Source: Triglochin maritima (Eukaryota; Streptophyta; Magnoliopsida; Alismatales; Juncaginaceae). Taken from it: a DNA stretch of 64,000 bases. The position numbers and the translations under genes are program-made. The DNA is taken from the NCBI GenBank assembly GCA_963682175.1, contig OY821787.1:19260501-19324500 (forward strand). The letters run 5' to 3'. Below, piece after piece: positions 56,025-64,000 of the stretch; the stretch's first letter is position 1, and the number at the start of each line of letters is the position of its first letter. The notes below the pieces were generated by a model. The model saw only the letters and a list, made by a program, of their open reading frames with translations. It was not told where the DNA came from and made no database searches.

Positions 56025-57558
56025 TGATTGATCTCGTTTTATATTTAACCGCAAGTGCACGGCCGTGTTGAAGCGGTGGCAAATACGGGTCGTCCACTAG
56101 GAGGTGTGTCGACACTTGGTTTGTGCGAAGGCAAGGGGTAAAGAAAGGAGAAAAGGATTGGTTACACTAAACTACACTACAATGCTAAACTAGAATGCAA
56201 AAGGAAATGAAGATAAGCAATAAAACTAAACCCCAAAGGGGGTAGAGAAATAATGTGAACATAAAGAAGTGTGTGTGTGTTCATTAAGCTCCTCACAACA
56301 TGTAGTGCATGAAATCATAAAACTACATCCAACTTGGCCTCTACATGAATTAAGATAAGACTACATCATTAAAACATACAAGACAATAATTGGAATGAAG
56401 CTACATGAACTCAAGTATAAAGACTATACCCTACTATGCCTCTACATGAATTAAGATTTCACTACATCATTAAAACATACAAGACATTAGCTAAGGTAAA
56501 GGCAACAAGAGCACATACATTACAAATTGTGTTTCCAATATTAACTTCATCCATATCCTAACCTTATCATTCCCCATAAAATAGGTCCACTAATCAAAAC
56601 ATAAGCTAAGCATCATTCAAGAGCATTAGCATATCAAAGATAAGAGTGGAGACCCATTAGATGGTTATGGAAATCATATAAAGCTCAATGGATAAAAATA
56701 ACACACACTTAATACACTACATAATTATATCACATATTTCTCCACCCCCCAAATGGGGATGGAACTACTCACTACTCATTACACTACTGATTAGACTAAG
56801 TAAAGAAAACATTTAACTAAGATACTAAAATTACTAAACAAGAAATTAAACAAAGTAAAGCAACCCACACAAAACAAACAACATAACAAAACAAGATTAA
56901 AAGAAACAAATAAACTTTTATTAACAATGACTCACATTGAAGGTAGCATCCTTCTCCACCTTGAGTTATTGCTTCAAGGCTCACTCCTTAGTAGAGAGAA
57001 TGCCACCAAACAATGGGTAATTACAATGGAAGGTGAAGAGTTCTATTTATAAGCATGGAAAAAGCTAATCGGGGACAATCCCCCGATGTGGGACTAAACC
57101 AATACCAAAAATAGCCTAAACGAACATTAATACAAGTCCAGGAGAAATCTTGGCTGATTTGGGCTTAACCAGACCGCCAATTGGCGGCCTATAAACTTCA
57201 GATCTGTCTGGATCTTCTGGTGGGCTTTCCTTAGTGTGTTTCTTGGTCTTGGATGCATCTAACGTGTTTAGTGGAGCTCCGACCCGAATCGAATTGACAA
57301 AATACTCCTCACAATGGTGTGGAGTTTCCTGTTTTGCTCTTAGGTCCTTCTGTCTTACGATCAGGTCCTTCTCCCTTGCATCTTGGTCCCCAGGTCTCAG
57401 AATTAGGTCCTTTTTTCCTGCTTTTGGGTCCTTTCATGGATCTTCTCTTCAAACCTCTTTATTTCTGAAAACTAAACATAAAACTCGTCACTTAGCATTG
57501 CTTAAGTGTAAGATAATGGATATAAGGTACAAATATAAGCATGAAATGATGTCAATCA
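56025..57558 (-). repeat. RE8 5' LTR
   Basis: The USE is at 57084-57094 and the TATA box at 57043-57051. Only one CCGCCAATTGGCGG palindrome is left (near 57174-57187). The length difference to the 3' LTR is 21 bp, exactly one palindrome repeat unit. Confidence 0.93.
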
Positions 57559-57563
57559 CTTAA

Positions 57564-57957
57564 TTATTTCTACAAAGCTTAGTTTGGCATTAAAACCTTG
57601 ATATCTATCTTGGGTTGTATGTTTGAACTTGAGCTTTTATTTAGAATGCACCTTACCTTGGAATCTTATTTGGACCTTGCATGCATCCCATTGCATAATA
57701 AACTATTACTTTCTACCATTACTTAATTAAATGATTAATTAAGTGATCAATATATAGTTGTGTTAAAATAACTATTTCAGTGAATGGTTGTTTAGAACTT
57801 TTAAGTATATATAGTTGTGGTTTGTTTGTGTTTTTTTTCCACAGGGAATTTTTTATTAATATGAAATTTAAGGGGAGGTTCTGCCGAAATTTTGAAAAAT
57901 TCCTATATATTAGGTTCATTTTGTATTATGATTGTTTGTGTTGTTGTGCAGATAAAA
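57564..57957 (+). other. CACTA-I intron sequence before the transposase-associated exon
   Basis: AT-rich sequence ending TTGTTGTGCAG (AG at 57950-57951), a good 3' splice site six bases before the ATG at 57958. No gene of its own. Confidence 0.55.
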
Positions 57958-58246
57958 ATGAATCGAAATTGGATTTTTGCAAGTCGATTGAGTGATGAGT
58001 ACGGAGTTGATAAATTTCTAGAGTGGGCACAAAAAAATGCACATTTTAGAAACGAAGGGAAGGTCTTATGTCCATGTAGGAAGTGTCTTAACATATTATT
58101 AAGGGGTGTAAAAGAGATCAAGGCTCATTTGTTTGAGAAAGGTTTTGATGAAGGATACCCACGTTGGATATGGCATGGTGAGAATAAAATACGTACGAAT
58201 GAAGAAATTGATAGTCCTTCAAATCAAGATGTTATTGATGAAGAAC

Positions 58247-58251
58247 GGTTA
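58247..58251. repeat. Target duplication GGTTA (LR2), left; right copy 62230-62234
   Basis: GGTTA flanks both outer ends of LR2. Confidence 0.9.
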
Positions 58252-61200
58252 TGTAAGACCCGCTCTCCTGCTATAATAATGATAAGTCCACTATCCTCGT
58301 TTATGTATAATTTAGTTCTTAGATTATCTAATTGTGTTTGTGGTATGTTTGTATGCTTTTTTTTAATCGGGTTCCTTGTCGGTCAATCGAGTGTGACTCA
58401 CCGGGCGAATACGCATTTGCTGGCTTGATCGACTCAATCCGATCCGAGGGGGTGAATGGTGCGAGTTTGGTCTGAGACCATGTTGAGGTGGTGTAGAATT
58501 GGAAGGGTTGCATTTGGGGTTTGTATGCACATTATTTCGTGGCTTTTGGATGCCTTTGGAATGGTGTCATTTTGGCATGCCTTGATGTGACTTAAATAGC
58601 CATGAAGGCTATGGAAGTTGGAGGGTTGTTTGTAAACAAAAACCCCCCAACCCAAGCCATCCGTACCCTCTCACTCCCTCACCCACAAAATTCAGACGCT
58701 CTCCATCTCCCTCTCCGGTGTGCTAGTGGTTGGAGCTCCGACGGGTCAAGTGGAGCAAAGTAGAGTGCATCTTTTGGGAGAAACTAGACGAAGATCTGGA
58801 TGGGCTGATCTCCGGTGATCTCGGGCAAAGTTTTTCGTTAATTAACATATTCTCTTGACCCTTGAAGAGTTTTGTGGGAGGGGGTGTTGGCTGGAGAGCC
58901 GGCCCGCACCATGTTGGTGGTTGGTGCAATCGGTTGCACCATCAACCGAGTTCCCTTCTAGCGTGCGCATGGAGCATGTGCTCGATGGTGATGGCTGTGG
59001 GGCAGCCAGAGGGACCGGGGCTCCAGCGAGCTCCAGTGAGGTCCGACTAGGAGTGATGAGGTTTCTTCTGGGCTGAGTTTTGGAGTGGACACGGATCTGG
59101 TTGGGTGTGGCTTGCGCACACAAGATCCGACTAGGATTTGTCTTCAACCCTCTTGACTCTTTGTTTGGGTTGGCTGGCTGGTCCAGCCCTTCTAGATGGT
59201 GGCAGGGGTCAGGAAAAGGTGTGGAACAACCCTAGGTAGGCTAAGGGTGAGGGGGATCTGGATGGGCTAGCTCGGCCGGAGCAGGGTGCGCTTGAATGGG
59301 CTAGCCATGCGGTTAGTGCACCATGTGCATCAACTTGCTCGGTTGTTGGGTTGAGCTGCTTGGATGGATCTCTACTGACCCTCTCCCACCGAAGACCGCC
59401 TGAGAGGGATACTCTAAGCACGTGGGTTGGAGTGGTCAGGGGCTCATGCATCTGGTTGTGAGTCGATTGAACTTGTTAGCTTGCCTATTGCAAGTTATCG
59501 TGTTTTATGTGTTGAATGTGTTTTGCTATATATGACTTGTTGTGTTTCAGTAGCAATTATAATATGGTTATATGATCTGGTGTGTGTATTCCTGATGTTG
59601 TAGTCATGCATGCACTTATGAATATAAACGGGCTCTTCCATATCATGTGCTGATTGTGTCATATTCTAAAGCAACATATTAACCCGTTGCACGCATGTAT
59701 GCTAGTTTAGAGATCTAAATTATCTACTGATATTTTATGCATGTTCCAACATTATTATCCTACTGATATACATGTAATCCATACCCATATAAACTCTGAT
59801 CATGCTTTGAGATTTCATTTATCATCGCATATACACTCTGAAATTAAGTATGCATCCTATCGATTATTGTGGAGTTTGATTTTGATATATCTAGCTGTAA
59901 TGCAACATCCTATTGCGTCTTTCATGTATATATGTTACTGAAGTGAAGTGTTATGATATGGTTATGTATGACCCTTAGGATATCAGACCTTATAACATCC
60001 TTATCATGACCCGTAGATGACTCGATTAGCTATTATCTTGATTTGCCGATCCAGCTATGATTGCTTACTGTTGTGAGTTTCGTTTGATTCTTGATTGGGA
60101 TGTTCTAATTCTGATTTTCTTGGGGTCTGTTTGGAGTGCCGAGCGGTGGGTCACTGTCGAGTGACCACCATTGACCAGTGAGGCTGGTTTTCTAGTTCCT
60201 ATTGAGGATTGGTTCGGGTGCGCCCGACCGGCACGACCTATGGAGTCGTAGCCTTCTGTTGCATTATGTGATTTTCTGTTTATGTTTCGGATGCTTTTGT
60301 ATTAGATAGATTGCATGCATTCTTCCGTATAACTCTGATTGGGCCAGCGGCATATTGGGTTTTCTTTATAGAAAACTCACACATATGTTGATGCGGTGCT
60401 TGCAGGTAGTTAGATTCCTACAGGTTAGACTAGACGAGTAGTCGATGATTTTGTACCTCGAGGGACACGTCGACCAGATTCTTCAGTTTGTCTTTTGCTT
60501 CCACATTATTTATAATGTATTTCCCTTTTGAACTCGATGTAATGTATTTCACCTTGTTTCAATATATGGATAATCTCTCACTTTTCAATTATGTTTTATG
60601 TTAGTAAATCCATGTATGATGTCTCTACGTATTGTCGAGTCGTTGTTTGGTCTGTCTTTTGTAATTCCTTCGGTCGTCGTGGAGGTCTCTGATCGCGACA
60701 CTTGTAGTCTTTCCCAGTGTACGTACCCGCGAGATCGGGGGCGTTACATATAATGTGGTTATATTATCTGATGTGTGTGTATTATTGTTGTTGTAGTCAT
60801 GCATCCACTTATGAATGTAAATGGGCTCTTTCATATCATGTGCTGATCGTGTCATATTCTAAAGCAACATATTAACCCGTTGCACACATGTATGCTTGTT
60901 TAGAGATTTATATTGTCTACTGATATTTTATGCATGTTCCAGCATGAGTATCCTACTGATATACACGTAATAAATACCCATATCAACTCTGATCATGCTC
61001 TGAGATTTCATTTATCATCGCATATACACTCTGAAATTAAGGATGCATGCTATCGATTATTGTGGAGTTTGATTTTGATATATCTAGCTGTAATGCATCA
61101 TCCTATTGCGTCTTTCATGTATATATGTTACTGAAGTGAAGTGGTATGATATGGTTATGTATGACCCTTAGGATATCAGACCTTATAATATCTCTTTCAT

Positions 61201-62229
61201 GACCCGTAGACGACTCGATTAGCTATTATCTAGATTTGCCGATCCGGTTATGATTGCTTGCTGTTGTGAGTTTTGTTTGATTCCGGATTGGGATGTTCTG
61301 ATTCTGATATTTTTGGGGTCTGTTTGGAGGATATCCGGATATTGTTCTTGAGCTCATTCTGTATCCCATATCTGCATGAGATTTTAGATGCTTAAGTAGC
61401 TTGCATTGCATTTAATCTGATTAATAATAATGGGCACGTTCTATTTTCTGGGCCGACGGGCCACGAGTGGGTCCTCTATCTTCAGAGGCCATTCGTATAA
61501 GACCTTATGTTGGGAGGCAAGGCGTAAGATAAGTCCTGGGCAGGCACGCTGCCATTTTTTCTCAAGGTATTTGTTCCGAAGTTCGCGATGGAACCATGTA
61601 GGACACTTCCCGCCAATTGGGACACTTATCCGGCGCACCACTTTGTGCCGAGCGGTGGGTCACTGTCGAGAGACCGCCTTTGACCAGCGAGTCTGGTGTT
61701 TTGGTTCCTTTTGAGGAATGGTTCAGGTGCGCCCGACCGGCACGGCTTATGGAGTCGTAGCCTTCTGTTGCATATGATACTTTTCTGTTTCTTTTTTCGG
61801 ATGCTTTTGTCTTAGATAGATTGCATGCATTATTCCATATAACTCCGATTGGGCCAGGGGCATACTGGGTTTTCTTATAGAAAACTCACACATATGTTGA
61901 TGTAGTGGTTGCAGGTACTTAGATTCCTACAGGGTAGACTGGACGAGTAGTCGAAGATTCTGTACACGAGCGACATGTCGACCAGATTCTTCAGTTTGTC
62001 TTTTGCTTCCGCATTATTTATGATGTATTTCCCTTTTGAACTCGATGTAATGTATTTGACCTTGTTACCATATATGGATAATCTCTCACTTTTTAGTTAT
62101 GTTTTATGTTAGTCTATCCACGTATGATCTCTCTTTTTATTGTCGACTCATTGTTTGGTCTGTCTTTTGTAACTCCTTCGGTCGTCGCGGAGGTCTCTGG
62201 TGCGTACCCACGAGATCGGGGGCGTCACA
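58252..62229 (+). mobile_element. LR2: long-LTR element reduced to one LTR plus a half LTR
   Basis: Copy A (58252-60748, 2497 bp) runs from TGTAAGACCC to GGGGGCGTTACA. It is followed without spacer by copy B (60749-62229), which begins at the position equivalent to 59558 in A and ends GGCGTCACA. One GGTTA duplication encloses both, so this was one insertion whose interior and the first half of the 3' LTR were deleted. Copy A lacks about 300 bp that B has (61330-61630), which LR1 also has. There is no coding sequence, and family assignment is unknown. Confidence 0.85.
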
Positions 62230-62639
62230 GGTTAGATGATATGATTCCAGATGTTGCCGATAAGTTTTACGATAAAGCCCAAGTACTTAGTAGTATGTTA
62301 TCTGATAATAAAAATACTTTGTATCTGGGTTGCGCCAATTTCACTAGATTGTATGCAGTGTTATCGTTAGATTCCTTGAACGCCTCGAACAGTTGGAGTG
62401 ATGTCAGCTTTACTGCCTTACTTAAGTTGTAAAAGGAAATTCTTCCAGAAAAGAATGAACTTGTAGACCGCACATATTAGTTTGAATGTTAAAATAAATT
62501 GTGATTTAATGACTTGAGTGTCGACACTTATATTACATTGAGTATGTTATGCGATTTTGAATGTGTTTAGTAAAGGGACATATCAGTAGATTTATAACAA
62601 ATAAAATTTCCCAAGGAACCAACATGATATACCCAACAT

Positions 62640-62912
62640 TTATGTGATAAATATGGGGTATGTCACGTTGGTTATCTCAGGAACCAACGTGATATACCAA
62701 GTATATCACGTCGGACGTTGAAAACCGACGTGATATACTTAGTATATAATTTTGGTTCCTGAGATAACGGATGTGACATACCCTGTAAATCACGTTAGTT
62801 CAATAACCAACGTGAAATTTCCCTCCCTTTTTTCGTCTCCCTTTTATAACATCGTTGTATTGGAACAGGACAACCGACATGATATGTGCCAAAAAAACGA
62901 CGTGATTTTCAT
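62640..62912 (+). repeat. CACTA-I 3' subterminal hairpin array
   Basis: Units such as CACGTTGG/CCAACGTG (62662-62695), CACGTCGG/CCGACGTG (62706-62736) and CACGTTAG/CCAACGTG (62789-62815), with TATATCACGTCGG cores, mirror the 5' array. Confidence 0.8.
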
Positions 62913-62926
62913 ATTTTCCAGCAGTG

Positions 62927-64000
62927 ACCCCTTGCCTCCATCAATTTCTTTGTCATTAAGCGTCCCTGCAGCGCCCACCATGCTGTAATTGAATGCTTTG
63001 GGACGTGATTCTTGTAACATATAAGCTTGCTCCACCCTTCTTATGCACTACCCATGTCCACGCCTCCTTTAGAGTGAAGATTTCCTTTCTTGCGTCCAGG
63101 ATAGTTGGCTTGTCCCGACCTCCGTTGATGTGTGTCCCCATGATCCTTGGTTTTAACTCATTCATCTTCAGCGAGCATGGGCTGGGGAGGTTCCATCTTC
63201 CATTCCGGATAAAATGGGAGACCAACATATCCTTTGGCACACCAACATCATAGTGCAATCTTGCCCCCCCAATCCTTACATAAGAATGGCTTACCACACC
63301 AAGGGTCAAGGAAAAATTGGATGTTGCTGCCATCTCCAACTTGAAAATTGATGTGTTCATGTGCTATATCACGCACTTTCAGTATCCCATGAGTAAACCG
63401 AAGGCGGGCGTGCAAACCAAAATGTGTGGTTATTGAGATACTTAGGTCTCATGCATTTTGCCTAAAGCGAATCGTCATCTGCCACAACAAACCATAGGAA
63501 CCGTAACACCCCAGCATCATTCCAATCGACCAATCTTGGCAAACCCAAGCCACCCTCACTCTTTGCCACACAAATATCCTTCCATGCAACAACCACCCAT
63601 TTCTTTGTCCCTCCCCATACGAATTGGATCATGATACTCTCCATTTCCTTAAATACCGATCTAGGGATAAGTAATGCGGATGTGCAATAGATGCTAAATG
63701 ACACCAACACACTTTGCATCAACTCCACCCGACCCGCCATGGATAGAACAATCCATTTCAAGGAACTTAGCTTCGCCATAATCTTTTCTTCCAGCCCTGC
63801 GGAATGATGCTTCCCTAGCCGAGAGGTGAACAGTGGCAGCCCGAGGTACCTGACAGGGAAGTCCACCCTTTCCATCCCTAGATGTGTGCATATCCACCAG
63901 CCATGAACCACATCTCTCCCCAAAAAGACTTAACTCTTCGTAGTGTTTTTAAGTGTAGCCCAGAGCATGCAAAAAAAGCCAATATCTCCTTTATAACTCG
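62927..64000 (-). pseudogene. LINE ORF2, reverse transcriptase C-terminal part, continues off window
   Basis: Minus strand, right to left: a SGL-type block near 63960, then RYLGLPLFTSRLGK, LSMAGRVELMQSVL, FVWGG, AKSEGGLGLPRLVDWN (63923-63462). Then, in changed frames, a DKPTILDARKEIFTLKEAW block near 63080, and HSITAWWALQGRLMTKKLM near 62950. The order is that of plant L1-type ORF2 after the reverse transcriptase core. At least three frameshifts are needed. The gene continues in frame across CACTA-I into 47014 downward. Confidence 0.85.

Larger units (their letters stand above)
48719..57558 (-). mobile_element. RE8: nearly intact Athila-like gag-pro element, minus strand, subfamily A
   Basis: It is 8.84 kb with a 5' LTR 56025-57558 (1534 bp) and a 3' LTR 48719-50273 (1555 bp). 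The duplication is CTTAA (48714-48718 and 57559-57563). The primer site is at 56001-56018. Gag-protease is interrupted by one stop. The LTRs differ by one 21-bp deletion and about ten substitutions that I could see, so it is young but older than RE2. There is no polymerase or integrase. Confidence 0.95.
57958..62432 (+). pseudogene. CACTA-I transposase-associated exon, split by LR2
   Basis: The exon starts at ATG 57958 behind a splice acceptor. Codons 1-98 show the plant transposase-associated domain: WIFASRLSDEYGVDKFLEWA, then CPCRKCLN (Cys pair), HLFEKGF and YPRWIWHGE. LR2 interrupts at 58252 with duplication GGTTA. The same frame resumes at 62235 with the linker seen in CACTA transposases (LYLGCANFTRLYAVL, SDVSFTALLKL) and ends at TAA 62430-62432. 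Codons beyond (ILPEKNELVDRTY) still look transposase-like, so the TAA is premature. The DDE catalytic domain is missing, so the element cannot move itself. Confidence 0.85.
47015..62926 (+). mobile_element. CACTA-I: non-autonomous CACTA transposon with two nested inserts
   Basis: It has terminal inverted repeats CACTGCTGGAAAA (47015-47027) and TTTTCCAGCAGTG (62914-62926) and the 3-bp duplication ACC. Without RE8 and LR2 the element is about 3.1 kb. Both ends carry hairpin-forming subterminal repeats. A transposase-associated exon survives in the middle, but the catalytic domain is absent. The target is a LINE ORF2. Transcription direction is plus. Confidence 0.93.

Noticed and set aside
58842..59147. 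ORFs of 80-113 codons in LR1 and LR2
   Set aside because: They are not shared in frame between LR1 and LR2 and lie within LTR sequence; probably chance.

Overview
The window looks like intergenic DNA from a flowering plant with a large, retrotransposon-rich genome. All I can recognise is transposable elements: a chromovirus-independent, Athila-like LTR retrotransposon family (Ty3/gypsy type, tRNA-Asp primer site), a deleted Ty1/copia element, a TRIM, very long LTRs of an unassigned family, two CACTA DNA transposons and an L1-type LINE. I see no host gene, no rRNA or tRNA gene and no CRISPR. The species cannot be named from the sequence alone. The names RE1-RE8, COP, LR1-LR2, CACTA-H and CACTA-I below are mine.

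Layout, left part (1-46.5 kb): everything sits inside the remains of an old CACTA element on the minus strand (CACTA-H). It was entered by RE4 (3' end, 21380-23317), which holds RE3 (5' part, minus, 19253-21379). RE3 holds the long-LTR fragment LR1 (16397-19252), LR1 holds RE1 (1-16396), and RE1 holds RE2 (5385-14374). RE2 has two 1572-bp LTRs without visible differences, a 5-bp target duplication (ATGCG) and an open gag-protease frame, so it is the youngest insertion. Further right CACTA-H also carries COP (23470-27798, duplication CAAAG), a 531-bp TRIM (28300-28830, duplication TGCTA) and RE5 (31082-46355, duplication ATATA). RE5 contains the inverted fragment RE6, and RE6 contains RE7 (34934-43550, minus, duplication CTACA).

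Layout, right part (46.6-64 kb): a minus-strand LINE ORF2 relic is split by CACTA-I (47015-62926, CACTGCTGGAAAA inverted ends, duplication ACC). CACTA-I was in turn hit by RE8 (48719-57558, minus, duplication CTTAA) and by LR2 (58252-62229, duplication GGTTA), the latter inside its transposase-associated exon.

How the parts work together: every Athila-like copy with a visible interior (RE1, RE2, RE7, RE8) codes at most for Gag plus an aspartic protease and has no reverse transcriptase, RNase H or integrase. The family must therefore use a partner's enzymes, yet RE2 moved recently. What these copies keep is mainly cis-acting sequence: a snRNA-type promoter in the LTR, paired 14-bp palindromes with a 21-bp period in both LTR and leader, a splice donor after the leader palindromes, two polypurine-like tracts, and a four-helix structured segment just before the 3' LTR that includes a GNRA-tetraloop hairpin. 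That conserved non-coding apparatus is the most interesting content of the window.
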